Shown: positions 9,801-20,594 of the stretch, in pieces
Layout: each line of letters starts with the position of its first letter
How positions within the stretch are numbered: the first letter of the stretch is position 1
Source: an uncultured Clostridia bacterium
GTDB taxonomy: Bacteria > Bacillota > Clostridia > TANB77 > CAG-508
Assembly: GCA_934167175.1 (NCBI GenBank)
Contig: CAKPKF010000005.1
Coordinates: 4,667 to 68,666, forward strand
DNA: 64,000 nucleotides
Direction of reading: 5' to 3'
Notes under the pieces: model-generated
Seen by the model: only the letters and a program-made list of their open reading frames with translations
What the model was told of the DNA's origin: nothing
Database searches by the model: none
Position numbers and translations under genes: made by a program

Positions 9801-12800
9801 AATATTTATTAAATTTAGGTAAAAAAACTTGGGAATTTTTTCATACGTATATGAATGAAGAAAATAATTTCTTGCCACCAGATAATTATCAAGAGGATAG
9901 AAAAGAAAAAATTGTTAATAGAACATCTTCAACAAATATAGGATTAGGACTTTTAGCTGTGATATCTGCGTATGACTTAAAATATATTAATTTTGATAAA
10001 GCAATAGATTTATTAGAAAAAATGATAAGAACAATAGAAAAATTACAAAAATGGAACGGTCATTTGTATAACTGGTATAATACAAAAACGTTAGAACCAT
10101 TGATACCAAGATATATATCAACAGTAGATAGTGGGAATTATGTAGGATATCTGTATACAGTAAAACAATTTTTAATACAAAAAATAGAAAGCAGAAAAAT
10201 TAAAGAAGATGAAATAAATAATGAACCTATAACTCAAAAGTTAGAAGCACTGATAAAAATATTGGATAACCAAATAAATGCAACTGATTTTTCATATTTA
10301 TATAATGAGAAAAATAGATTATTTTCAATTGGATTTAATATAGAAGATAATAAATTAACAGATTCGTATTATGATTTATTAGCATCAGAGGCAAGGCAGA
10401 CAAGTTTTATAGCAATAGCCAAAAAAGATATACCATCTAAGCATTGGCAAAATTTAAGCAGAACATTAACAAGTCTAAATAAATATAAAGGACTTATTTC
10501 TTGGTCTGGTACTTCATTTGAATATTTAATGCCTAATATAAATATGAGAAAATATGAAGGCAGTTTGTTAGATGAATCTTGTAAGTTTATGGTTATGAGT
10601 CAAAAAGAATATAGCAAAAAATTAGAAATTCCATGGGGAATTTCTGAGGCGGCATTTAATTTAAAGGATTTTAATTCAAATTATCAATATAAAGCATTTG
10701 GAATACCATGGTTGGGACTTAAAAGAGGATTAGCTGATGATATAGTTGTTTCATCGTATGGAAGTGTTTTAGCAATTACAGATTTTCCACAGGAAGTTAT
10801 AAAAAATATAAAAAAATTAGAAAAGCAAGGTATGTTTGGAAAATTTGGTTTATATGAATCAATAGATTATACACCAAGTAGACTGAACAATAATCAAAAA
10901 CATGCAATAGTAAAAACATACATGGCTCATCATCAAGGGTTAATATTGCTTTCAATAAATAATTTATTAAACAATAATATAATAAATAATAGATTTATGA
11001 ATAATCCAGAAATGGAAGCAATGGATATATTATTACAAGAGCGAATGCCAGAAAATGTGATAATAACTAAAGAGACTAAAGAAAAAATAGGCAAAATAAA
11101 ATACAAAGATTATGAGAACTATTCAGAAAGAGTTTATCAAAAAATAAATAATGAATTAAATAATTGCAATATAATTTCAAATGAAAATTATACAGTATGT
11201 GTAAATGAAAAAGGAGAAGGCTTTAGTAAATATAAAAATTTTTATATAAATAGATATAAAGCTACAAACGAGTTTCCACAAGGCATATTTTTTTATATAA
11301 AAAATATAAAGTCAAAAAAAATATGGTCAACTGCATATATGAGTAATTTAGAAAAACCTGATAAATATAGGATTCATTTTATGCCTGATAGAGATAAATT
11401 TGTAAGAATAGATGGAAATATAGAAACAACTTTAAAAATAGTTACTGCACAAGATTGTCCTGTAGAAATAAGAAAAATAGAATTAAAAAACATTGGAAAT
11501 ACGGAAGAAATATTAGAAATAACTAGTTATTTGGAACCAGTACTTTCTAAAAGAGAGCAGGATTATGCTCACATGGCATTTAATAATTTATTTTTAAAAT
11601 ACGATTTTTTAAATAATACAAATACAGTTTTAGTTAAAAGAAATAAAAGAGGAAGCCAAGAAGAATTATTTTTAGGAGTTAATTTATATACAGATGATGA
11701 TACAATAGGGGAATTAGAATATGAAATAGACAAAGAAAAATTAATTGGAAGAACAAATCTAAATATACCAGAAATGATAAAAGAATCAAAACCTCTTTCT
11801 AAAAAAATTGGATTAGTAGTTGATCCAATAATTGCATTAAAAAGAACAGTAAAAATAAATCCAGGAGAAAAAATAATTTTAAACTTAATAATATGCGTGT
11901 CAGAGAATAAAGAAAAAATAGAAAAATATATAGAAAAATATACAAATGCAGAAAATATAAATAGAACATTTGAATTTGCAAAAGCAAAAGTAGAAGAAGA
12001 ATCAAGATATCTAAATATAAAAGGAAAAGACATAGATGTGTATCAAAAAATGCTATCTTATTTATTGTTTCAAAATCCAACAAAAAAATTATATATAAAT
12101 AAATTACCTAAAAGGACTTATAGCCAAGAAGAATTATGGAAGTTCGGAATATCAGGTAACAATCCAATTTTATTAGTAAAAATTCAAGATGTTAATGACA
12201 TATATATTATACAAGATATATTAAAAGCATATGAATTTTTTAGAAGTAAAAATATTAATATAGATTTAGTTATTTTAAACAGTGAAAAAAAAGGCCAATA
12301 CGTGAAGCAAGGTATAGAGAATGAAATATTAAATAAACAATTGGAATATTTAAAAAATATAGACGGAGGAATTTTTGTATTAAATTTAGAAAAAAAAGAA
12401 GAAATAGAATTATTAGAATTTAGAGCAAACTTAATAGTTAATGCTAAAAAAGGAAATCTTGAATCAGCTTTGCAAGATGTAGAAGATGATTATTTAAAAA
12501 TAATAAAACATATGGAGGATGAAAAAAATAAATTAAATGTAATAAATTCAGTGGAAAAAATCAAAGAAAACAGACTAGAAAAAAATATATCAAAATTAAA
12601 ATATTATAATAATTATGGTGCATTTTCAGAGGATGGAAAAGAATATTTTATAAGAATAAATAAAACAAACAAATTACCAACTGTGTGGTCTCACATGCTT
12701 GCAAATAAAAAAATAGGAACATTAGTAACAGAAAATCAGGGGCGGATATACATGGTATAAAAATAGTAGATTAAATAAAATATCCAGTTGGTCCAATAAT

Positions 12801-14990
12801 GCTGTTATGGATATACCATCTGAAATAATATATTTGAAAGACAAAGAAACAGGTGAAAAATGGTCATTAGGAAGTATGCCAATGCCAGATGATAATGATT
12901 ACTATGTAACATATGGAATTGGATATGCAAAATATTCACATATAAGCAATGACATAGTACAGGATTTAGAAATATTTGTACCGGAAGAGGATTCGGTAAA
13001 AATAAATATTTTAAAATTAAAAAACACGTTACCAACAAAAAGAAATTTAAAATTGATATACTATATTAAACCAACATTATGTGAGGATGAAATATTATCT
13101 AATGGATATATAAATATAGAAAAAAATGCAAATAATAATTTAATATATGCAAAAAATTTATATAATACAGATTTTAAAAGCTCAATAATATATGTAAGCA
13201 GTAGTGAGAAAATTAAATCATATACAGGTGACAAAAGAAGTTTTATTGGAAATGGAAGTTTGTCTAATCCAGAAGCATTAGATAAATTAAGTTTGAATAA
13301 TGAAAATTCATTAGGAAAAGATGCATGTATAGCAATTCAATTAGATATAGAATTAAAACAATTTGAAAGTAAAGAAATTTCATTAATATTAGGTGGAGAG
13401 GAGAAATTAGTAGATTTATACGATAAAGCATATAAATATTCAAATATGCAAAATTGCAAAATGGAATTAAAAAATATAAAAGCATCATGGAATAAAATAT
13501 TAGATAAAATACAGGTATTTACTCCTGTAGAATCAATAAATATTATTTTAAATTCGTGGGTATTATATCAGGTAATATCATCTAGACTAATATCAAGAAC
13601 AGCGTTTTATCAAGCAGGAGGGGCATATGGATTTAGAGATCAACTTCAAGATACATTATGTCTTAAATATATAAAACCAGACGCAATGAAAAATCAAATT
13701 ATAGAACATGCAAAACATCAATTTATAGAAGGAGATGTATTGCATTGGTGGCATAAGGAAACTAATAAAGGAATAAGAACTAGGTTTTCGGATGATTTAT
13801 TGTGGCTTGTGTATGTAGTATGTGAATATATAGAAGTGACGGGAAATACAAATATTTTAGAAAATAAAGTAAAATATTTAAAGGGAGAAATATTACCAAC
13901 AGGTGCAGATGAAAGATATGATATATATGAAGAATCAGAAATAGAGGAAGATATATATATGCATTGCGTAAGAGCAATAGATAAGTCTTTGATTTTTGGG
14001 AAAAATGGTCTGCCCAAAATAGGTTCAGGAGATTGGAATGACGGTTTTAGTACAGTTGGAAATAAAGGAAAAGGTGAAAGTGTGTGGCTTGCATTCTTTT
14101 TATATGAAGTATTAAAGAGATTTATACCAATATGTGATACTAAAAAAGATATTGAAAGAAGTCAAAAATATCAAAAAATAAAAGAAGAGTTAAAAAAATC
14201 TATAAATATAAATGCATGGGATGGCAGATGGTATAAAAGAGCTTTTTGTGATAATGGAGATGTATTAGGTAGCATAGAAAATGAAGAATGTAGGATAGAT
14301 AGCATAGCACAAAGTTGGTCAGTTATTTCTAATGCTGGAGATAATGATAAAAAATATATATCAATGAACAGTTTAGAAAATCATTTGGTAGATAAGGAAA
14401 ATGGAATAATAAAATTATTAGATCCACCATTTAATAAGAGTAAATTAGAACCAGGATATATAAAATCTTATTTGCCAGGAGTAAGGGAAAATGGTGGTCA
14501 ATACACGCATGCTGCAATATGGGCAATCATAGCAGAAGCAATTTTAGGATTTGGGGATAAAGCAGAAGAGTATTTTAAAATGATAAACCCAATAGAGCAT
14601 ACAAGAACAAGAGAAGAAGCTAATAAGTATAAAGTTGAGCCGTATGTAATTCCAGCAGATGTATATGGATCTGGAAACTTAGCAGGAAGAGGAGGGTGGA
14701 CATGGTATACAGGATCAGCTAGTTGGTATTACAATGCAGGAGTAGAATATATATTAGGATTTAAATTAAGAAAAGATATATTAAGATTAGAACCTAATAT
14801 ACCAAGTAGTTGGAAAGAGTATCAAATAAGATATAGATATAAAAGTAGTGTATATAATTTAAAAATTAAAAATCCAAATGGAAAAAATAACGGAATAGAA
14901 CAAGTAATAGTCAATGGACAAAAATTAGAAAAAAAGGAAATTAAATTAATAGATAATGGGAAAATAAATGACATAGAGTTTATAATGTAA
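6806..14990 (+). CDS. Cyclic beta-1,2-glucan synthase-like GT84/GH94 giant protein, read through a CGG +1 shift
   Basis: About 2,727 aa when one C is skipped at 12743. The N-terminal half is a membrane GT84-type glycosyltransferase: transmembrane pairs near 8,000-8,160, DAD in ITLDADTNL, and the processivity-type motif HRWIRGDWQ, then more membrane segments (~9,250-9,720). A glycoamylase-like middle domain contains MAHHQG. The C-terminal half is GH94-like: GGAYGFRDQLQDT, the catalytic Asp in GSGDWNDG, and GGWTWYTGSASWYY. Family members make or phosphorolyse cyclic beta-1,2-glucans. The start is TTG 6806 behind AGGGAGTGG. Without the shift the GH94 half is lost at TAA 12758. Substrate identity is inferred from family. 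Confidence 0.85.
12743..12746 (+). other. CGG +1 frameshift site in the glucan synthase (CGGA, Gly)
   Basis: Zero frame CAG GGG CGG ATA; skipping C12743 gives CAG GGG GGA TAT ACA TGG (Q-G-G-Y-T-W). This is the expected conserved stretch joining the glycoamylase-like and GH94 parts. The zero-frame stop is TAA 12758, five codons on. Confidence 0.85.
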
Positions 14991-15069
14991 ATAATAATTT
15001 TTTTGATTTAAAAATGTACTGCCACAATAGAGATTATAAAGACACACTAATCATATTTGCAAAAAAAAC

Positions 15070-15098
15070 TTGTATAAATTTTGCGAATGTGATATAAA
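15070..15098 (+). promoter_or_regulatory. Sigma-A promoter for walR
   Basis: TTGTAT (15070-15075), a 17-bp spacer and TATAAA (15093-15098), about 35 bp before the walR start codon. Confidence 0.6.
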
Positions 15099-15131
15099 TT
15101 ATATATAGAAAATAAGAAAGGCGGGACTATT

Positions 15132-15912
15132 GTGGACAGGGTTGATAGTAATATTATAGATGAAAATGTAACTTCAAATAATATAACATATGAAAATAGC
15201 AAAAAGACTATATTAATAGTTGATGATGAAAAACCAATAGTAGAAATATTAAAACACAACTTAAAAAGAGAAGGATATAACAGCTTAGAAGCAAATGATG
15301 GAATATCAGCCATAGAAATTGCTTTAGAGAAAAAGCCAGATTTAATCTTATTAGATATAATGTTACCTAAAATGGATGGATTAACAGTGTGCAAAAAAAT
15401 AAAGCATGTATTGAATATTCCAATAGTTATGCTTACTGCACGAGGCGAAGAAATTGATAAAATATTAGGGTTAGAATTACGGAGCTGATGACTATGTAAC
15501 CAAACCTTTTAGTGTTAGAGAATTAATGGCAAGAATAAAAGCTAATTTAAGAAAATCAGAAGCAAATTCAGATGAAAGAATAGATGAAAAAGATAAAAAA
15601 GCAGATGAAAATAAAATCAAAGTTGGTGAACTAAGTTTAGATTTAGATAAATTCGAAGTAAAAGTTGGTGGAGAAGTAATAGATTTAACTTTAAGAGAAT
15701 TTGAAGTTTTAAAATATTTAGCTAGCCAACCAGGACAAGTTATTACAAGAGAAATATTACTTGAAAAAGTTTGGGGATATGAATATTATGGAGATATAAG
15801 AACAGTAGATGTTACAGTTAGGAGAATAAGAGAAAAAATAGAAAAAGATACATCAAATCCTCAAATATTAATAACAAAAAGAGGAGTTGGATATTATATA
15901 GCTTCAAAATAA
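15132..15912 (+). CDS. walR: WalR/YycF-like OmpR-family response regulator, read through a CGG +1 shift
   Basis: 259 aa when C15480 is skipped. The receiver domain shows acidic DDE (LIVDDEKP), the phosphoacceptor Asp in LILLDIMLP, Thr in VMLTARGEE and Lys in DDYVTKPF. The C-terminal winged helix (LTLREFEVLKYLA, ITREILLEKVWGY, RTVDVTVRRIREKIE, KRGVGYY) is typical of WalR/PhoP regulators. The start is GTG 15132 behind AAAGGCGGG, with a ~25-residue N-terminal extension. Unshifted translation stops at TGA 15486 and would lack DNA binding. WalR is essential in most low-GC Gram-positives and controls wall hydrolases. A terminator-like hairpin separates it from walK. Confidence 0.83.
15480..15483 (+). 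other. CGG +1 frameshift site in walR (CGGA, Gly)
   Basis: Zero frame GAA TTA CGG AGC TGA; skipping C15480 gives GAA TTA GGA GCT GAT GAC TAT (E-L-G-A-D-D-Y), the near-invariant receiver motif. The zero-frame stop is two codons after CGG. Confidence 0.88.
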
Positions 15913-15914
15913 CA

Positions 15915-15947
15915 AAAAGGTGTAATGTTTAATTCATTACACCTTTT
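15915..15947 (+). terminator. Stem-loop between walR and walK
   Basis: A perfect 13-bp stem, AAAAGGTGTAATG (15915-15927) with CATTACACCTTTT (15935-15947), and a 7-nt loop, placed immediately after the walR stop. The short T-run makes it a probable partial terminator or processing site within the operon. Confidence 0.65.
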
Positions 15948-15974
15948 AAGAATATAATGGAAAGGAATAAAAAA

Positions 15975-17444
15975 ATGCTAAAAAATATACAAATAAAAAT
16001 TGTATTAATATTTATGATACTTGGTGTTATAATGATTTCAACAGTAGGAGTTTTTTTTGTAAATAGATTAGAATATATTTCAAAGGAAATTGAAACTCAA
16101 GAACTAAAATCATCAAGTGAGGCACAGTCAATTATAGATGGAGAAATAGAGCAGACAAAATTACTAATAGTTTTTTATGTTGGAATGTTTTCTTTTATTT
16201 CAATATTGGTAGGAGTATTTGTAGACAAAGTTATTATTTTGCCAATAACTAAGTTAATAAAAAGTGCCGAAAAAATTGCAGCTGGAGAAAATGTTGATAT
16301 TAAAGAATTAGACAGTCAAAAAAATAATACAGAAATTGATGAATTAGTTAGAGCTTTTAGTTTAATGACAAAAGAACTGAAAGAAAATTTAAAAGATGCA
16401 ACTAGGCAAAAAAGACAAATAGAAACCATATTACTCCATATGACCGATGGCATAATAGCATTTAATATGGATGGAAAAGCAATAATTAGAAATCCAGCAG
16501 CTACTAGACTGTTAAAACTAGTTAAAGAAGATGATGACTTTGAAAAAATTTTTAAAAAATTAAAAATAGATATAAATATGGAAAAAATAATATACCTTGA
16601 AAATTGGACATCATCTGAGCAAAGATTAAACATAGGTGATACATATATTAATTTATTCTTTGCACCATTTAAAAATGAAGAAGATAGACCAGCAGGAATT
16701 ATAGTTGTTATTCAAGATATAACTGAACATGTAAAGCTAGATAATATGAGAAAAGAATTTATTGCAGATGTTTCACATGAATTAAAAACACCAATTACAT
16801 CAATAATGGGGTATTCTGATACATTATTAGAAAGCGAATATGATAGAGAAACTGAAGAAAAATTTTTAGGAGTTATTTCCGCAGAAGCAAGACGAATGGC
16901 AAAATTAGTAACTGATTTATTAACACTTTCTAGATATGATAATAAAAAGAAAAACTCAAACAAGCAAGAATTTGATTTAGGAGAACTAGTAAAACAGTGC
17001 CAAGAAAAAGTACAAATTGAAATAGAAAAGAAAAAACACAAAGTAGAATGTTTTGTCACAGCTAATGTACCATTAGTAACAGCAGACAGAGATGGAATAG
17101 AAAGAGTAATACTAAATATATTAACTAATAGTATTAAATATACAAAAGAAAATGGACAAATAAAGATATATGTGGGATTTGTATATAATGATGCATATAT
17201 CAAAGTAATAGATAATGGAATAGGAATACCGGAAGAAGATTTAGAAAGAATATTTGAAAGATTTTATAGAGTGGACAAAGCACGTACGAGAGAACTTGGT
17301 GGAACTGGTTTAGGATTAGCAATAGCTAAAGAAATCCTTGACCAAAATAATGGAAGCATAAACATAAAAAGTAAATTAGGAGAAGGAACAGAGGTAGTTA
17401 TAAGAATACCTACCAAAGAAATAGTAGAGCCAATATTACCATAA
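15975..17444 (+). CDS. walK: WalK-like sensor histidine kinase
   Basis: 489 aa from ATG 15975, which has GGAAAGGA seven bases upstream; an ATG at 15957 overlaps that site and is less likely. Two transmembrane helices (residues ~10-28 and ~55-78) flank a short extracellular loop of ~25-30 residues. HAMP, PAS (residues ~140-240), a HisKA H-box (DVSHELKTPITSI) and HATPase N, G1 and G2 boxes (NILTNSIKYT, DNGIGIPEED, GGTGLGLAIA) follow. It is the cognate kinase of the regulator upstream. The WalK identity rests on the PAS-HAMP layout and pairing; PhoR is the alternative name. Confidence 0.85.
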   Translation: MLKNIQIKIVLIFMILGVIMISTVGVFFVNRLEYISKEIETQELKSSSEAQSIIDGEIEQTKLLIVFYVGMFSFISILVGVFVDKVIILPITKLIKSAEKIAAGENVDIKELDSQKNNTEIDELVRAFSLMTKELKENLKDATRQKRQIETILLHMTDGIIAFNMDGKAIIRNPAATRLLKLVKEDDDFEKIFKKLKIDINMEKIIYLENWTSSEQRLNIGDTYINLFFAPFKNEEDRPAGIIVVIQDITEHVKLDNMRKEFIADVSHELKTPITSIMGYSDTLLESEYDRETEEKFLGVISAEARRMAKLVTDLLTLSRYDNKKKNSNKQEFDLGELVKQCQEKVQIEIEKKKHKVECFVTANVPLVTADRDGIERVILNILTNSIKYTKENGQIKIYVGFVYNDAYIKVIDNGIGIPEEDLERIFERFYRVDKARTRELGGTGLGLAIAKEILDQNNGSINIKSKLGEGTEVVIRIPTKEIVEPILP

Positions 17445-17461
17445 AAGTAATATTGGCTTTA
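17428..17461. terminator. Terminator between convergent walK and upp
   Basis: AGCCAATATTAC (17428-17439) pairs with GTAATATTGGCT (17447-17458) across a 7-nt loop, followed by TTT. It overlaps the end of walK and probably serves the plus strand. Confidence 0.7.
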
Positions 17462-17466
17462 ATGAT

Positions 17467-18093
17467 TTATTTGGTTCCGAAAATTCTATCTCCTGCATCA
17501 CCTAATCCAGGTACAATATAACCTACATCATTTAAGTGTTCATCAATAGAGGCAGTATATATTTGAACATCTGGATGTAATTCTTCTAATTTCTTGATTC
17601 CTTCAGGAGCTGAAATTATAGATATAAATTTAATTTTTTTAACTCCATCATCTTTTAACATAGAAATAGCATCACAAGCAGAGCCTCCAGTTGCTAACAT
17701 AGGATCCAAAACAATTACTTCTCTATTAGCTATATCACTTGGCATTTTATAATAATATTTGATAGGTTTTAATGTTTCTTCATTTCTATATAATCCAATA
17801 TGTCCTATTTTGGCATTAGGAATAACATTTTGCAAACCATCTAACATTCCTGTTCCAGCCCTTAAAATTGGAACAAATGCATATTTATTTTCGTTCAATT
17901 GTTTAGATGTTGTTCTGCAAATTGGTGTTTCTATTTCAATGTCTTCTAAAACTGCATCTGCCATAGCTTCATAGCAAAGAAATGTAGATAATTCTCCTAT
18001 AACTTCTCTAAATTCTTTAGTACCTGTATTTTTATTTCTTATTATAGATAATTTATGTTGTATAATTGGGTTAGTTAATACAATAGCGTTCAT
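17467..18093 (-). CDS. upp: Uracil phosphoribosyltransferase
   Basis: 208 aa, the usual length. It converts uracil and PRPP to UMP in pyrimidine salvage. Visible motifs are ILRAGTGM, the PRPP loop VLDPMLATGGS (Upp has P where many PRTases have D/E) and the uracil-binding C-terminus with VPGLGDAGDRIFG. It follows uraA by 24 bp on the same strand, so transporter and salvage enzyme form one operon. Expression is probably governed by the attenuator upstream of uraA. Confidence 0.96.
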   Translation of the reverse strand: MNAIVLTNPIIQHKLSIIRNKNTGTKEFREVIGELSTFLCYEAMADAVLEDIEIETPICRTTSKQLNENKYAFVPILRAGTGMLDGLQNVIPNAKIGHIGLYRNEETLKPIKYYYKMPSDIANREVIVLDPMLATGGSACDAISMLKDDGVKKIKFISIISAPEGIKKLEELHPDVQIYTASIDEHLNDVGYIVPGLGDAGDRIFGTK

Positions 18094-18117
18094 TTTAAAA
18101 CTTCCTTTCTTGATTTT

Positions 18118-19464
18118 TTAAATTTTTACTTTTTCTTTAGAATCACTTGTTTTTTTGTCTGAAAAATTTGCGCCAGATTCTTCTTCAGTATCATCTGGTA
18201 AAAATAAATTTAACAAGATTCCTATTATTGCAGCTAAACTCATACCAGATATAGTTAAAGATAAGTCTCCAGATGCAATTGAAATTGTAGCACCGCCTAA
18301 ACCTAAAACTAACATTGTAGAAGCAACAATAATATTTTTTGATTTTCCAAAATCAATTTGATTTTGAATTAGTACTTTTAATCCGTTTACTGCAATAAAT
18401 CCGTATAATAAAAGAGATACACCACCTAGTACAGCATTAGGAATTGTAGATACTAAGGCTGTAAATTTTCCTAAAAACCCTAAGCAAATAGCAATTACTG
18501 CAGCTAGTCCAATAACCCAAACAGAGGCTATTCTGGTCATACCAACAACAGAAGTGTTTTCACCATATGTTGTATTTGCAGGACCACCTAAGAAACCAGC
18601 AACAAATGTTGCAATACCGTCACCAAGCAAGGTTCTATCCAACCCTGGGTCTTTTAAAAGATTTTTACCAATTATAGCACTTAAAGCTGTGTGATCACCA
18701 ATATGTTCAGCCATTGTAACTAAAGCAATAGGCGCAATTGTAAGAATAGCAGAAAAACTTGGTGTATAACTTAGAAATGGTACAACAAAAGATGGAAAAC
18801 TAAAGAATGAGGCTTCTAACACTGGTGCAAAGTCAACAAGTCCAAGGCAAATAGATGCCAAATATCCAACTATTAATCCTATTAAAAAAGGAATTATTTT
18901 TAAAAATCCTTTTCCTCTGACCATTACTATAGCTATTGTTAAAAATGTAATTAAAGCTACAACAATACATTTCCAGGTAATTTCATCACCACTACCTATT
19001 CCAATTTGTGATATTGCACTAGGAGCTAGTCCTAAACCTATAATCATTATCATTGGTCCGATTACAACTGGTGGTAGCAATTTATTAATCCAATCTTTAC
19101 CGATAAGTTTAATTAATAAGGCAACTAAGATATAGATTAAACCTACTGCCATAACTCCAGTCATTGCTCCAGAAATTCCACCTTTTAGGAAAGCTGCACT
19201 TAAAGGAACAATAAATGCAAAAGAGCTACCTAAATATACGGGAGATTTACCTTTAGTGCATAAAATGTAAATTAGAGTTCCAATACCAGAAGTAACTAGT
19301 GCTACGGGTATTGTTAAGACTGTTTCGCCTGCTGCCGAATTGACTAAAATTGGTACTAATATTGTAGCACCAAACATTGCAAAGACATGTTGTAAAGCTA
19401 AAATAATCCATTTTGATACATTTGGTCTTTCATTAACGTCTAATAATAGTTTTTCTTGATACAT
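18118..19464 (-). CDS. uraA: Uracil/xanthine permease (NCS2 family, UraA-like)
   Basis: 448 aa polytopic protein with about 14 hydrophobic segments. Features include the N-terminal ALQHVFAMFGATILVP signature, the NCS2 glutamate regions AEHIGDHTA and GGPANTTYGEN, and a charged cytoplasmic C-terminus. It imports uracil by proton symport. The start is at 19464, preceded on the minus strand by AAAAGGAGGAAATTCTTCA. Its position directly upstream of upp supports uracil as substrate. The operon is preceded by a short translated leader and an intrinsic terminator. Confidence 0.92.
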   Translation of the reverse strand: MYQEKLLLDVNERPNVSKWIILALQHVFAMFGATILVPILVNSAAGETVLTIPVALVTSGIGTLIYILCTKGKSPVYLGSSFAFIVPLSAAFLKGGISGAMTGVMAVGLIYILVALLIKLIGKDWINKLLPPVVIGPMIMIIGLGLAPSAISQIGIGSGDEITWKCIVVALITFLTIAIVMVRGKGFLKIIPFLIGLIVGYLASICLGLVDFAPVLEASFFSFPSFVVPFLSYTPSFSAILTIAPIALVTMAEHIGDHTALSAIIGKNLLKDPGLDRTLLGDGIATFVAGFLGGPANTTYGENTSVVGMTRIASVWVIGLAAVIAICLGFLGKFTALVSTIPNAVLGGVSLLLYGFIAVNGLKVLIQNQIDFGKSKNIIVASTMLVLGLGGATISIASGDLSLTISGMSLAAIIGILLNLFLPDDTEEESGANFSDKKTSDSKEKVKI

Positions 19465-19498
19465 TGAAGAATTTCCTCCTTTTAAATTTGTTTTGGCA

Positions 19499-19537
19499 CA
19501 AAAAAAAATACTAATTAATAAATAAAATTAGTATTTG
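19499..19537 (-). terminator. Leader terminator (attenuator) before uraA-upp
   Basis: Read on the minus strand: AATACTAATT (19535-19526), an 8-9-nt loop, AATTAGTATT (19516-19507) and then about eight T residues before GTGCC. It is a good intrinsic terminator, but it lies 35 bp upstream of the uraA start, so it must be read through for expression. The stop codon of a 43-codon leader ORF falls within it. Confidence 0.75.
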
Positions 19538-19646
19538 ATAATATTAAATTTATAATAAAAAATGGAATAAACATATAAACACCAGTTATAGCAACTGTGC
19601 TTATTTTTATTTTTAGGTTGTTTTTTAAAATTAATATTTTTTCCAT
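19515..19646 (-). CDS. Putative 43-aa leader peptide of uraA-upp
   Basis: ATG at 19646, preceded on the minus strand by AGGGTG at good spacing, then 43 codons ending in TAA (19517-19515) inside the attenuator hairpin. The first third is Lys-rich (MEKILILKNNLKIKI). The rest is hydrophobic and encoded by very T-rich RNA (GVYMFIPFFIINLIL). A ribosome near the stop would block the hairpin, as in the pyrBI leader of enterobacteria, where the peptide is 44 aa. It could instead be a small membrane protein. No family is recognised. Confidence 0.55.
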   Translation of the reverse strand: MEKILILKNNLKIKISTVAITGVYMFIPFFIINLILSNTNFIY

Positions 19647-19859
19647 TTTTTGCACCCTGCAAAACTATATATTATTTGTCGAAAAAAAGCAATAGTTTTT
19701 GTAAAAGAAAATCAAAATATTTGTAAATATGTTATAATAAATCTGTAAAAATAATTAGAAAACTAGTTACACAAACAAATAATGTGTATTGATGTTATTA
19801 ATGTTTAAAATATAGTTATTTAGTTATAAGAATAAAATCATAAAAGTGATAAAAATTTA
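19538..19859. other. Divergent intergenic region uraA / lepB
   Basis: A 460-bp gap separates uraA (19464) and lepB (19925). It holds the minus-strand attenuator and leader ORF. A plus-strand extended -10 (TGTTATAAT, TATAAT at 19733-19738) has no clear -35. The lepB promoter is listed separately. The remaining ~100 bp (19741-19850) is AT-rich with nothing recognisable. Confidence 0.5.
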
Positions 19860-19888
19860 TTGATAAAAATAAAATACTACGATATAAT
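19860..19888 (+). promoter_or_regulatory. Sigma-A promoter for lepB-holB-ricT
   Basis: TTGATA (19860-19865), a 17-bp spacer and TATAAT (19883-19888), 37 bp before the lepB ATG, with AAGGAGGAG as ribosome site. Confidence 0.75.
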
Positions 19889-19924
19889 CAAATAAGATGG
19901 ATTAACTAAGGAGGAGTATCTTAA

Positions 19925-20569
19925 ATGAAAATTGAAATAAATGACACACTAAAAGAAATTTTAGAATGGGTATATTGTATAATAATTGCGGTTGTGTTGG
20001 CCTTATTAGTTAGATACTATGTAGGAACGCCAACAGTTGTAAAACAGCCATCAATGTATCCAACACTAAAACCAGATCAACGATTAATATTAAATAGATG
20101 GGTAAGAACAGCTAATAAAACACCAAAGAGGGGAGACATTATAACATTTGAAGCACCAAGCGAAACATTCGTTCCTAGCGATGAAGCTGATATGAAAAAT
20201 CCAGTGGCAATCTATGATAACGAACCAAAAGGGATATTTAATAAATTTGTGTATTATACGTTAGAAATAGGAAAAACGAGTTATATAAAAAGAGTAATAG
20301 GATTACCAGGAGAGCATATAGAAATATCAGATGGATATGTATATGTAAATGATAGAAAATTAGAAGAAAAATATTTGCAACCTGGAGTTGTAACTGATGG
20401 AGGACCATTTACAGATTTTGTAGTACCAGAGGGGTATGTATTTGCGATGGGAGACAACAGGCCTCAAAGTACTGACTGCAGAAGATTTGGATGTATACCA
20501 TTAGAAAAAATTGAGAGCACTGTATTTATAAGATTTTGGCCATTAAACTTGTTTGGAAAAGTAGAATAA
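19925..20569 (+). CDS. lepB: Type I signal peptidase
   Basis: 214 aa with one N-terminal transmembrane helix (residues ~14-32). The catalytic Ser is in QPSMYPTL, box C is RGDI, the general-base Lys is in SYIKRVIGLPGE, and the GDNR-type box E is GDNRPQSTDCRRFG. It cleaves Sec/Tat signal peptides on the outer face of the membrane. The insert of ~30 residues between the Ser and Lys boxes is normal for clostridial enzymes. It heads a run with holB (25 bp gap) and ricT and has its own promoter. Confidence 0.95.
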   Translation: MKIEINDTLKEILEWVYCIIIAVVLALLVRYYVGTPTVVKQPSMYPTLKPDQRLILNRWVRTANKTPKRGDIITFEAPSETFVPSDEADMKNPVAIYDNEPKGIFNKFVYYTLEIGKTSYIKRVIGLPGEHIEISDGYVYVNDRKLEEKYLQPGVVTDGGPFTDFVVPEGYVFAMGDNRPQSTDCRRFGCIPLEKIESTVFIRFWPLNLFGKVE

Positions 20570-20594
20570 AATTAATGAATAAGGAGAGTAAATT

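Noticed and set aside
15114..15125. CGG within AAAGGCGGG before walR as a ninth shift site
   Set aside because: It lies in the ribosome binding region, outside any coding frame.
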